A stretch of 64,000 nt of DNA from Nageia nagi (Eukaryota > Pinophyta): NCBI GenBank assembly GCA_050084985.1, contig JBITNC010000002.1, forward strand, positions 5,332,001 to 5,396,000, in the 5' to 3' direction. The notes beneath the pieces were generated by a model. That model was given only the letters and a program-made list of their open reading frames with translations, did no database searches and was not told the DNA's origin. The translations under genes and the position numbers were made by a program. Shown here piece after piece: positions 11,653 through 24,049 of this stretch; within the stretch, counting starts at the first letter, position 1; each line of letters opens with the position of its first letter.

Positions 11653-12419
11653 AACTAATTAACATGAATTTCATACTAGAACTGGTAGATGGATAATAGT
11701 TAAAAACACCTTGGGATAAAAGAACTTGTAAGATTTTTAACCTAAATGCCATAAAAGATGAAACTCTCTTTTTTTTGTCCACTTTATAAGGACATCAAAC
11801 AAACTTATAAAAATATTTGTAATTATAACTTGATCGATGAATTTTTAAATCAAGATAACCAAAACAAGCTTGGGGATATTATTGTACATCTTAATTCTTT
11901 TAGAAATACAAATTCAAATACATAATTGATCTATATTTATTTCTAGACAAACTTTGATAAGTCCTACAAACCATTGGGATTAAAAGAATGATATCTGAAT
12001 AAACTTTGATAGGTCCTACAAACCATTGGGTTTAAAGGATGTTAAAAACCATCATTCACTCATTTAATATTGCAAGAAATCTTAAATATGTAAATCTAAA
12101 AGTTGTATTTGAGGACCCAAAAAGACATAATCTACTGGAGATTACAAATCAAATTAAGCTTAAAAATAATAAAATTAATTACCTATACAACATGCACTAA
12201 ATCCCATAGTAGGCAAGTTGTATATAATTAATCGATGCATGAGTTATCTATTTAGTAGGGATAATTGATTGTAATAATGTACAAGAAAAACCTCCTAAAA
12301 AGACTCTTCTAAATCTAATCTATTAAGCCAAATATAAGAAATGACCAAAAAACCCAACCTCCTTATATGGAGCCGTTGTGTAAAAAATAACACAAATAAG
12401 AATTTGATATTCTAGACAA
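11653..12419. other. AT-rich sequence, no gene seen
   Basis: No conserved coding signal was found. A phrase around CCTACAAACCATTGGG occurs twice, at about 11964 and 12012, a small local duplication. Confidence 0.4.
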
Positions 12420-12897
12420 ACTCTAAAATGTAAATGTCAAGATAGATCGATCCATTAGGGATATTCTCATCTATAGTAAGGTTTTGAGTAATCTGTACAT
12501 AAAGAAATTAGAAAAAAGAATATGGATCCAAAAGCCATTCATACTAGGCTAGTTAGTTGATCTTATGCTTGGACATGCTACTATTTCTAAATGTTCATAT
12601 CTTTGTGTTATTATAGTCAATTTTTGTGTTAGAGGGATACAAAACCAAAATGTGCTTATTGCTTTAAGGGTTGCAATCAATGTCATGACTAAGGCCATAA
12701 TGGATCACTTACATTTACAAGGCCGAAGACCTACTCCTACGATCTTACAAATGGAAAACCAAACCATTATTACATATAAAGGGGTAGTAGAAAATATTAT
12801 TATTTCAATGGAATCATGGGCATATGCCATTGATTTTATAGTCCTTCAACTTAATTCTTGCTTAGGAGATTGTCCCATGATTTTGGGAAGACCATGA
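12420..12897 (+). pseudogene. Ty3/gypsy protease fragment
   Basis: The forward frames give a gypsy protease region: VLIALRVAINVM, then a strand with QGRRPTPTILQM, then DCPMILGRPW at the end. The active site should read D-L-G-A but reads A-L-R-V, so the catalytic aspartate is replaced by alanine. Only this domain is recognisable. Gag, reverse transcriptase and LTRs were not found around it. The final part (12565-12897) is still open for 110 codons, which is probably chance. Confidence 0.7.
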
Positions 12898-15800
12898 TTT
12901 TTCCTAGTGTGGTGATTCGGGAATTGATTCTATCCCAATAAATCGATATAGGTAGGACCCTTAGGGATGCAAGAATGGGGAATAGCGATCTCGATGATTG
13001 ATCTGATTGAAGTGGACCTCTCTCTCCCCTTAAGAACCTAATCAATCAGAAACACCTATTCATTATTATTTAAGCACTTCCCTAAAGAATGGGGACATTA
13101 CAGTCAAGGAATAAGTAACATACATATAACACAATGATAGGGTATTACCAATTCCCTTAAATCCAAAAAATAAAAATAAAACATAATAGTAAAGGATATA
13201 CACCAAATAAAACCTTGTTTACTACTAAAAATGTTGCTTCAATCATTAGTGGCTCATCAACAATAGTATACCAAAACATTCTCCTCATTTCAAATATTAC
13301 ACAATTTCGATGCATATCAATTAAATTTTGACATCATTCCATAACTTATGCTTCTATATGAAAATCACTTTTTTTAAACAATGACAATATATTATTTTAT
13401 AACTTGACCTTAATCAAATGCAAAACAACAAACTCATCTTTTGTTTCCCCCCTCCTCTAAAGTTTACAATTTGTATTATAAGACTAGAAATAATTTAAAA
13501 TAGCTTCTTGATATGAGCTTTTTTAGGAGAGGGATCATCCACACATAACACCATAGTTTCAACTTGGTAGAAGTTATGGATGGATAGACAATACAAATAA
13601 AGGGATGATTAGATCACGAAATGCATTATGAGAATATTTATTGGGAAAACTACCATGGAAACCAAATAATATGCACATATATGGATCTCAAAATCATATA
13701 AATCCTACTAGTATTATTTGTAAACATTACAAAAGAAATTAAGACTCCACCAAGGACACCATTTGTAGCTTAGAAACATGTGTGATCATGATCAATTCTT
13801 ATTATTCTACAACTAGCTTAAACATAACAACAATCTAACATTTGACATCCTTATAAAGAACAACTCCTTCAAACTTAGAGCAACATTGCAAATAATACTA
13901 GCAAGAAGGCAACCACATAAAAAAAAAACCATTTATAATTTTTCATTAGTAGCATCGTTTGCCCTTCCATAATGATTTCTTGTTGATATATTACAAATGT
14001 CTACAAAAAGTGTGTATAGTATAAATCGTAGTAGACTTTAATGCATATATGTTTTTACATATTCAACTAGATTAGCACAAACCCAACAAAATCCATAATA
14101 CCATAATGTGTTTAGAGGAAAACAACATGCTCAATTGTTGACACCCACAAACTCATTTTAAAACCTTATAGATAGTAGATAGATGTCTTTAAGGTCCTTT
14201 TAAACCCATTAATTTGTAGGACTTATGTCCATAAGGAAATATATATTAATTAAGTATTTTAATTAAGTATTTGAATGATTGTTTCTTATATAAAAGAAAA
14301 CATTACATGAACACTCCCAACGATAATTGACCACAATCACTCACACCCACCCAATAAAAGTCAATCATTAAATAAAATTTTAAAACCAAATCAAACACAA
14401 TATAATAATGTTTGTTAAAACCTCCAAACAATAACTAGCAATACACCTAAAATTCATGATAGTTGTTCTTAAAATTTTTTTATATAAAATACTCCACAAT
14501 TGTTTCTTCTAACATTTTACAAAAAATATAATGATATTAAAAACTAGAAATAAATGCTTGGCTCTTTTGCATTTACTTGTAGTTGCTTATAATGAAATTA
14601 TGTTTATCCTTGCCAATAAAAACAAAAATTAAGCAATCGTTGATGGTTTGAATCTAGCTAAGAGGTGGGAGGATACTCCTTTTTCTTGGTCAGACTCTCA
14701 CTTTGATGCTCACACTGCTCTTTCAATCTTGAAGCAAAAAGTTTTTGATATTCAACTACCTCTTGACCTTAGCAATCAGTTTCTTCTTCTTTCCTATTCT
14801 TACTCACTTCCTTTGTGTTAAAAATGCTACAAATCATGTTCTCTGTCATATGTCAACAAACTAGCATTTCATGGAGAATTTCTCTATGAACATATATCAA
14901 CAAACTAACATATCATGGAGAATTCCTCTATCCCTCTAGCACAAAGGAATGAACTCACACTTCCTGAACTAGTGACTCATCAATAAGGTGATAAAAATAA
15001 ATTTGTTATAATTAAGATGGCCTACATGATTTTTTCATCACCTTCTCTATACATCTTTTAACACAACCATTCATAATAGTGCTTGCTTTTAAGTATTATG
15101 TTGTAATTGGCAAGCAATTAGAAACGAGAAACTTAGCAAAACACATCAACAACATGATTGAAATTATTTCTCGTTCCCTCTTTAACACATCTTCCCTGTA
15201 TCCACATAATCTATGTACTTATCATGAAATCTCATGAGTTAGTATTACTTGTTATAAATCATTTAATTAAGATTACTGCCTTCTACCTTCTGTATCTCAT
15301 GGAAGAATATGCCATTTACTTCTTCCAACTTCCATAGGATCTCATTTCATATGATACATACTGATAATCTACTATAATATCTGTAGTAAGACAAACATTT
15401 GAGCAGTTTTCAATATTTAAGTGGAAAGAGCAGGACTGATATTTATAACAGACATATCATATCCATTTTTATCTGTTATAACAAATATGTCATATCAATT
15501 TTAAGTTTAAAGACAATATTTTCATTAATGTAAGAGCTCTTTTCAAGTATAAAATATCGACAATGGTGATGCACTGGGTCTATTTTTCTCAATGTTCTTT
15601 TTAAGATATCGAGTGTCAGTAATATCTAACCATGCTGACATATATGGTGACCATATAAAGTACAACTAAACTTTTGAGCAATTATTCTTTTAAAGTGAAA
15701 TGTTTTGAAGGATGATATATTGGTTCTGGTTTTGTTTGAACACTCTTTTCAAACCTTGGTACGTCTAAAGTGCACAACCATGTTGGCATATATACTACCA

Positions 15801-17672
15801 TACCTTGAGAATGACTAAGCTTGCAGCAGTTATAGTTGAGCTTTCAATATTCCTCTTGCCGTGAAAAGATGAATAGTAGTTCATTATTTCAGCTGTGTTG
15901 TTTTTTTCCACTTTCAACGGATCACCAACTCCCCAAATGCTCAAAAAACAATATAGCAAAATCATCTCAATATTATGCAATTTGTATGGTTTCACAGAAC
16001 TTTAAAAAGCTCAAGGTAATGATGTACATCCAAATGATACACTTCAACTATCGGAAAATTTATTAGGCATACACCCCATCACAATTTTTTATTTTGGTCT
16101 TTTAGACTATTTAGCTTGTAACCTTATTCACGCGTAACTTTCTACTAGCTCCAATTTTCTCACGACACAAGAATAACAGCTAGCTCACTCATGTTTTTAA
16201 CCTAAAAAGAATAACATAAGATGAAAGCATAAAAGTGATAGAGCTAAAAGTTGAAACCCAGATTTAGAGAATGTTATATTCAACAAAGAATAAGCTCTTT
16301 GGAGCTAGTCTTCCATTTGGAAAGTTTGTCCAACCTTCTGAATGCATCGGGTATTATTACGCACTATGTAAACCAAGGCCTTTCTTCCATTTATAACAAT
16401 ATTTATGCATGTCTTTGTACTAGCATCAATTTTCACACAACACAGGAACAGTTAACTCAAGTTTTTCACCTAAAAAGAATAACGTAAAATAAAATGATAA
16501 AAATGATAGTGCTAAAGGTGGAAACCCAACTTTAGAGAATGTTATATTCAACAAACAATATGCTTTTTTGAAGCAGTCTTCTATTTGGAAACTTTGTCCA
16601 ACCCTATAACTGCATAGGGTATTATTATGCACTATGTCAACCGAGACATTTCCTCCATTTATTAGAATTGCCAATGCCAGGTCCCTTATACCAGGACAAC
16701 ACAAAAAACAATAATTTGTTGCAAACATGAAGTGATAATCAAAAAACAAAACCCAAATCTTCGCAAGTGTTTACAAAAAGCTAATTGCATATTATTGAAT
16801 TGCATTAATCAATTGGTTGAAAATTAATGGCTCAAGACAGGCTGTGAGAACATCCACTCAAACCTCAGTATTCAGTATACATAATTATCCGCAGAAAATG
16901 TTTCCTCTCCCAACAAATAAAAATGCCTAGGAAATGGTAAATGAACCATTTCCTTGCACTGAATGACTCCTGTCGGCCAGAATCAAGGTTCTGAAATTCC
17001 ATCTGCCAATAGAACATTTAATATGATTATATGTTGGCATCATACGAACTATAAAAGAACTTTCAAACAAGTTTGAAAAACTATCGTGAATCGTGAACCT
17101 CAAATGACAAAAACATGTAAACCCGGGCAACACCATATGTAGAACAAAAACATCTAAGTGATTGTCAAATGACAAGAAATTAGTGTAAGGTATACACACG
17201 GGAACAACATAATAGAGTAGTGAACAGTGATAACCATGATCTGAATATTGGTGTAAGCTCCAGTATTCTCAAATTTTTAGATCGCAAGTTATGTAGAATA
17301 TGATTCTAGCCTGTTATTTGTACTTGAAGGAAAACATTTCAAACAAAAAAACATTAAATGTGAAACAATTTGCAAACAACATACTAGAAGTAACTGAGTC
17401 CTCACCAAACATGTATTTATAAATAAGCAAAATGGCAGGATTGCTACGGTGCCATAGTACATCTGTAAGACCTCAACTAGAACCACAGAAATGGCTTCTT
17501 GCCCACCACTACCAATCAGGGACAATTTATTCCTCCCTATTTTAAGTCCATTAACATCTACTCATCACTTGAACACAGGCTTTCTTGTTTTGCTTCCACC
17601 AGATCAGAGGATGAATAGCAGGGAAAGACAAAGAGTAGCTAGGCACTACCAACTGAAAAGTTAAGTATATTG
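12898..17672. other. Long AT-rich stretch without a recognisable gene
   Basis: No convincing protein was found on either strand. Local structure includes a ~50-bp duplication at about 14850-14940 (CAACAAACTA, CATGGAGAATT) and the 275-bp tandem pair listed separately. A short exon-like piece on the minus strand (about 16993-16935) follows an acceptor-like TTGGCAG, but it could not be tied to a gene. Confidence 0.4.
16143..16660. repeat. Tandem duplication, ~275-bp unit
   Basis: Unit one (from 16143) and unit two (from 16418) share long identical words such as TAGAGAATGTTATATTCAACAAA, CTAAAAAGAATAAC and GTCCAACC. A more decayed third partial unit may follow to about 16770 (CCAGGACAACAC, GATAATCAAAAAAC). 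No coding potential is evident. Confidence 0.7.
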
Positions 17673-17677
17673 TATAT

Positions 17678-18569
17678 TGTAATGACCCTTCCAGACATCC
17701 CCATTCATTTAATGCATATTAATGATGGATCTGGTCAAGCTGGCGTGGGACATTCCCCTTGTGGGAGTAAATAGGTGTATTTTTATTATAAATAGCTGTT
17801 TTAAAATAATAATGAGGCATCATTAAATGTCTTCGGTATTAGTTAATGTTTTCAGCACAATGTTTGAGATCTCGAGGAGGAACTAGAAGACCCTAGAAGG
17901 GACACCCAACTATTTATAGGTGGTACATCCCAATAGGAAGGGAGATTTGGATATTGCATTCTGACTTCATTTGGAGAGAGTGACTGGATCAGCATGTTTC
18001 CCATCTTCTGTGGACGAAACCCTACAGAAGCAAAACCTAGAGGATGAAAACCCTCTTGGATCTGAGAGCTTAAGGATGAAATCCCTTGAGTTCTCCATTG
18101 GTGGATTCACATTGAGCTTACAGTTGAAGATTTGGATATTTTTGCTTTCAGTTTGGAGGGTTTGAGATTCCATAGTCACGCATTCAGCATTGGGAACGTA
18201 GATTTCAGGCATCCCAGCCTTGCCCAAACTCAGACACCCAACAGTAGTGAGGATTAAAGAGCAGATCTTGTGTACCAAAAACCAAAATTGTGCCTCCTTA
18301 AGCCAGACATCCGGCCTCTTGGCTGATTTGTTTGTATTTTGAGGAATTTCTGGTGCATACCTTCTGGTTTTCCCTGATCTAAGTTGCAATGAAATTTATA
18401 AATCGATAAAGCTTGATGTTTTGTTGGATCTGCACTTTTGTGTGCAAAATATCTAGGGTTTGCTTGGATCTGCATTTCTTTTCAATATTATTTCAAATCT
18501 GCAATTTAGAGCTTGAATTTGAGTAGATCTGTATACCTAGGGTTTGTATTTCAGTTTGGGTTCATTACA
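17678..18569. mobile_element. Solo LTR, TSD TATAT
   Basis: The 892-bp segment begins TGTAATGACCC and ends GGGTTCATTACA, an imperfect inverted terminal repeat with TG...CA ends. It is flanked by the direct repeat TATAT (17673-17677 and 18570-18574). No internal retroelement sequence adjoins it. This is what recombination between two LTRs of one element leaves behind. The interior has a promoter-like AT-rich first part and a T-rich end with AGATCT words, usual for plant LTRs. An open minus-strand frame at 17967-18389 (140 codons) resembles nothing recognisable. The low-complexity flank makes the TSD weaker than in the other cases. Confidence 0.7.
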
Positions 18570-21500
18570 TATATTCCCTAGACAGTAGCAGATCTTGTAT
18601 AAAAACTAAAACCAAGATGTTATCTACAGTCTATTAGGTCACATCACCAATAGTAGAAAACATGCCTCCCTGTTGCCTATTACCAAATCAGGTAATAATC
18701 AAAGGGCTACACATAATCTAGCTGGCCACTACCATACCAAGAGCTACAAATACCTTCCAACATGTAGCAGAAGCTGTTGCATAATAACAAGGGCACCAAG
18801 GTTGTTAAGAACTGATAAAAAAATGTAAGTGGTGGAAGACAAAACAATAGCACCTAATGCATAGCATCAGTTGGAGGCTCCTTAAACCTCAACCTACCAA
18901 CTGGATGCACAAAAACATGACGAAAGCACCAAGGTTGCCAAGAACTTACATTAAAAACATATGTGATAGAAGACGAAACAATGACATCTCATGCCCAGCA
19001 TGACTTCGAGATTCCTTAAACCTCCAATCCACCAATTGGATGCACAAAAAGATGACCATCACATCCAACTAACCCACTGAAGAGAGGAATGGACTGAAGG
19101 TAAGTTCCATCCCAATGATTTTAGATTGTACCTCCTATCAGTGAATCTTATGAAGCCACTGCTTATTCAAAATCTACTGACAGGATCATAACCTACTTAA
19201 TGCCACTGCCTGCAATTCTGCTGATGGTTCGGCAACAATGGAAACAAAAGGAAAACTCACATCTGAGGCTCAAACAAAAATAACTGTAACCTACCCCGCC
19301 TCTTCCTTTGCAACGACTCTCCTCAGCGTTTCAAATCCCAAATCTGTAAAGCAGATGAGAAAGCCTTGCAGAAGATAATGCAGCAATGAACTGAGCGTGT
19401 ATAGGAAGACCACTACATATCCAATAAATGCACTCTAGATTCTGGTGCAAGATGTCATCTCTGTAGTTTATAATATAACCGATAGATGTGGAATAAAGTT
19501 AATTCGATTGGTTGTACTTTTTTCTATGGAGTTTTGATACAGGCAAATCTTCATTTTCAATTTTTACTGTCTCATCCGATAGGCCCCACTCGACTTTCCT
19601 TTGGACTCTTGCAAACACACTATCAGGGTCAAAGGGATCAAAAAGATCCATAGATTGTTTTTGTAGTTCTATGGTCACAAATCAATCATTTATGATCATC
19701 AGTCATATATTTATACCTTCAGCCAAGTGGTCACCTAACAGCCTATCTATAGCATAATTACTCTTCGCATTCTTGTAAATAACCACCAAACTCAAATTAG
19801 GTGATAACACAAGTACATTTCACAAATATTAAACAATTATCCTATAAATGTAACCCATCTATATGCCTAAATCTGTCCATTTTGTAAACATTTTCTAATT
19901 CTCTTCAGGTTGTTTCTTCTTTGTTGTTCACCAGATATATTTGGATCCAGATCAAGTTTCCAATCCTAGGCAGGCTTTTTCTACATAATTATACATGCAA
20001 ATATGTATGGCTGCTTGATTTTCTGCAATTTAGTTTCTAAATTTCTGTCTACTGTCAGTTGTCTAGCTCTAAAAAACATTAGCATGGACAAAATTGTGAA
20101 CTTCATTGCTTTTGTTTCTGTTAAAGTGAGGAATATTTGGTGAATCATGTGTTCTTGGGCAATGGGCCTATTATAGATCATGGACATGCCTGCCTCAATC
20201 TTGCCTGGCGTGTATTGGGAAATAATAAAATATAAATATATAACACGTAAAAGTCAACACATTTAAACTGTAGTGTATCTTTCATGTTTCCAAATTCCGA
20301 TATAGTTTGCCAAGTTTAGAGGCAGAAGTTTCCAACTTCGAAGGTGGTACCACCCTCTAGCATTTTATAATGTCAAATCAATGCATGGACTTTGCCTTTG
20401 ACTAGCTTTCTATGGCCAATGTTTCTTGCATCATCACTAGTGCAAATTATTTTAGCAACACCAAACTCATGGCTTTCACCCTTAGTCAACTCACAGTTTG
20501 TTCCCACTAGTTACAAATGGAGACAGATCATCCTATTCCTTAAAATGATAGGATCTATCACCTTTGCACTTTTCATAAGGTCGAGACTAATAAAATTTCA
20601 TATCTAGATGCTTTATATATTACAAGAACCTATGTAGGGCCTATTTTATTTAGAGATATAGCAGGGTTGCTGCGTTTTTCTAATATCTTGAACAAAAAAG
20701 TATAGCATTGTACCTTCAGCAGCAATTATTCTCAGGCAATGAACAATGGAAAAAGCCTCAAGAACCACAAGGCCAATCACATCCTTTCATTCTATTACCA
20801 TTGTCAAGGGGACAAAGCATCCTTTGATAATATTATTACCCAAGCCGATAATGATACATCTGTGGGACTATGTCCTCCTTCCTAATATGTTAGTATAACC
20901 TCTACAACCTCTCTCTTAGTAACAAAGAGGGAGAGACCCATTACAATTGCACATCGTAAGCCATATTATTCTTCTCGTGCACAGGGTAGACCATCTAGGA
21001 AACACCATATGAAATTAATCTTTTTTCTAAAGGCCATGGATTGCAGAGAATTATTGAGAAGCCACTATTTGTGCTCTGATGAAGGTCCACCCAGGCCCAC
21101 TCAGTCTTAGACATTCTCCTCGAAGCATCATCGGATTATGTTAAAGTTTTTGAGGTGATATACATGGATTACAATTCTTCTTTATTCAATGTTCCACTAT
21201 TGATTAGCAATTCAGCATTGATGATATTTGTGCTATTAATGTTGCTGATGCTCAATGCTACTCAAAGACAAACTTTTGTCTTATGTTGTAGTTTGGTTAA
21301 TTTTTTTTAATTTGCTCTCAGTGTCCCTTTCATGCTCATACTGGGATTGCATCGAATGACAGTATATCGGTGATGCTGTTCTATCAATATTGATGATGCT
21401 CCAGATGTCTTTAGTCCCATTGACGTCTCCTGGTCATCGATGGAAGTTGACAAATTTCTAATTGCATTTACCTCAACTACCACAAATATTTAGCAAATTA

Positions 21501-22297
21501 TCTTTTACATTACATAGGCGTTCAGGTAGTGCTTACATTTATCGAGTCCTAAGCCTCATGTTCACTGCAACTCTTACCGTGAACTAACCAAAATAATTCA
21601 ACATATCTTTTGCCCATTCATGTGTCATCTAAGACTTTCCCATAAGCACATCAATCACATTATATCAACCCTCAATGATAACATATTCTACTGCAACTAA
21701 CAATGTATTACTAAATGCTTAAAATGGTCTGCCTGAGTGCATAAATGAGTAGCAACAAATATTTAAAACTGCAAATCTCATAAACAAGCAGCATTGATAG
21801 CTCTATTATGTTTTTGCAAATACAGAATCAGGGAAATGCTCAAAGCTTCCTCATTTAATGTATTTTTTTATTTAATTTGCATATGTACTTTTTCCTATCA
21901 TTTTTTCTCGTCTTGAATAATGTCTTTACCTGATCATAAAATAGCAATTTATGGCAACAATTGCAAACAGAGAAAACATGCATGCATGAATAGCACCAAT
22001 ACATTCCACTAAACATATAGATATAAAGCAACAGTAATTGCTTCCTTTAGAAGGAAGATATTTTGACAATATTCATCTCAATAACATAAAGCTTCGTGGA
22101 CATATTTATGGGTTCCTTTGGAAAAGACTTGGATTCATTCAAAAACATTGGTACAACTTTCACAAAGATTGGAATTCAGCCATGCAACTATTTCAAAGAG
22201 CTTTGCTATTTGATAAAAGTAATTTTGTCCTCAAGTAGATCATAAAATTATTCAATGAATTGCCCACCAAAACAGGAAAAATAATAGAAATACTCAC
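18570..22297. other. Sequence downstream of the C2 gene's last coding exon; no gene recognised
   Basis: This lies 3' of the host gene's stop codon. A strong splice donor in the 3' UTR at 22297 suggests that a further non-coding exon of the gene may lie somewhere here. No protein family was recognised. A ~133-bp tandem pair is listed separately. Confidence 0.35.
18794..19050. repeat. Tandem duplication, ~133-bp unit
   Basis: Two adjacent copies start at 18794 and 18927. Shared words include CACCAAGGTTG, GAAGAC.AAACAATG and TGGATGCACAAAAA. The divergence is modest, so this is an old local duplication. Confidence 0.7.
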
Positions 22298-22425
22298 CTT
22301 AACGCATAACAAAATGTTGGCTCCTACAGAAAATCAAGGGTTGAAGAAGTTTGAACCATCCAAGCTTATGGCCACCAATACACCAATACCAGTAACAAGA
22401 GCAAGCCAAAAGATCACTGATCCTG
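22298..22425 (-). CDS. NTMC2T5: NTMC2T5-like C2 protein, last coding exon with C-terminal membrane segment
   Basis: The exon starts after a tandem acceptor (TAGCAG). It completes a split codon and encodes 29 residues to a TGA at 22336-22334. The peptide is one hydrophobic segment (VIFWLALVTGIGVLVAI), then SLDGSNFFNP. Plant NTMC2T5 proteins, as I recall them, end with a membrane span and a GGSxFFNP-like tail, which is why this distant exon is assigned to the C2 gene. The incoming phase (1 nt carried over) fits the exon ending at 36600 exactly. Thirty-six nt after the stop, AAG|GTGAGTA is a strong donor, so a 3' UTR intron is likely. That junction is too close to the stop to be expected to trigger nonsense-mediated decay. 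Confidence 0.75.
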
Positions 22426-22832
22426 CTAAGAATGTGATTATTTACATTGTGTTCATTTAAAATTTACATGCTAGATGCAAATGAAAACATTACACATAAA
22501 CTACCAATCAACTGTTCCAATTGCTTGCAAATTTAAATCATTTGATAAGAAGAGTGAGACTTGATTCTTTCAGGAACAGAAAATTATACAGAGATCTCTT
22601 GCCAATGTAAAAGGCAACAAATCGTAAAGACAAGTTCCTGTAAAATCCACAGTCTAGTATGCAATACACCCATATTTATGTCTGGTGTTATATAACGTTT
22701 TTAGCAGTTAAGTTACTATACCTACTAGGCTACTACACAACAGTCTATCTTGACCACATGCTAGCATAAGTTTCCAATTTCTGCAACAATATAGCTTAAG
22801 AAGGCCATAAAATATTTCACACATCAGAATAG

Positions 22833-23126
22833 AACTGTTCTGATTTATATACATGAGCAAGCCTTTAGTAAAAAACCGTATAGATAGTGGAAAAATGTAT
22901 TAAAATACAGAATCACATTCCAGCTGTAACAAATTCATCGTCATTATTTTCTAAATTGACCTAAAGGTTTTTCATATACTCTCTATTCTGATTAAAACAC
23001 ATGAGCATGACTTTCATAAAAAACCATACAGAGTGGAAAAATGGATTAAAATACAGAATCATATTCCAGCTGTAACATATTCATCAAGACATTGTTTTCT
23101 AAATTGGCCTAAAAGTTCTTCATATA
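22833..23126. repeat. Tandem duplication in host intron 3, ~146-bp unit
   Basis: The copies share GTGGAAAAATG, ATTAAAATACAGAATCA and CATTCCAGCTGTAAC, starting about 22887 and 23033. It lies in the intron just upstream (in gene direction) of the last coding exon. Confidence 0.7.
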
Positions 23127-24049
23127 GTCTCTGAATACCAATGAATGTGTATAAGATCCAAATACAGTAAAGGATGGCTAAGAATAACTGTTGAAATAAG
23201 CTACAAAATCCCGACACATAATTTGTTGCCCTAAAGCATCAATTTGAGAACTGTATTATGACTACCACTGAAATTATCAAGGCCATTCTCAAACGATTCC
23301 ATTTGAAATTCCTCATCCCCATCCATGGCTCCAACTTACTCTGTCACGACTGTCCTCAATTTTCAATGAAGGCTAGTCTAGCCTCATCTTGCTGCAAATA
23401 TAAATTAGCAGACAAATCTGTTGCCACACCTTAATGGTTCAACATCAGAACCACTCCAACTTGACAATAAAACAAACATAGTAACGAAATGGATCAACAA
23501 AGGATTCATACATAATTGAGATAATGTGAAGCACTAACCTCTTATGGGAAGCATCAGAACAAATCATTGACAAAATTATATATGTAACTTTGGGGAAAAA
23601 ACTTTATAATCAAATTAAAAAAAAATACATTTTAAGTGACACTGTGATTCTTTATCAGGATACAAATTTTATTGCATGATCTTCCGCATGCATCTTGGGT
23701 GTGATGGATGCACATCCACATAGTCATTATGAAGATAAGATAATTCATTGATAAGAATTGTTATTACAATCAACAAGAAGATTAGGTATGACAGACAACA
23801 TTTCTGCCACAGGTCAATTTGTAGTATTGTGTTGTGCTCAAACACAACACGCCCCAACAATTTTGCTAAAGTCATGATCATCGAGAAGCCAGAGTCTCAT
23901 CTCATCTTGCCACAACCACTCGTTACCCCATCATGAGCTAGTGTTGTATATCCTTTTTAATCATAATCACAGTGAACTCAAGAGTAAAGATGTCAAAAGT
24001 TGAGTAAGTCTGGTACATATGGGAAGCCCAAGTCTAGAAAACAAGGCAA

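Noticed and set aside
14640-14820. Plus-strand frame with RWEDTPFSWSDSH
   Set aside because: Short, bounded by stops, no recognised family. Not enough for a gene call.
16935-16993. Exon-like piece on the minus strand (MEFQNLDSGRQESF) after an acceptor-like TTGGCAG
   Set aside because: Too short, no partner exon found and no family recognised. It could be a 3' UTR exon of the C2 gene, but nothing in the sequence shows it.
17440-17525. Minus-strand SLIGSGGQEAISVVLVEVLQ, exon-like composition
   Set aside because: No splice-consistent neighbours and no family match. It remains an isolated open frame.
17967-18389. 140-codon minus-strand frame
   Set aside because: Lies wholly within the solo LTR, has no recognisable domain and no promoter or splice context of its own.
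23330-23400. Possible extra C2-gene exon after TTTGCAG on the minus strand
   Set aside because: The phase-1 reading meets a stop after one codon. Direct joining of 36600 to 22425 is in phase without it.
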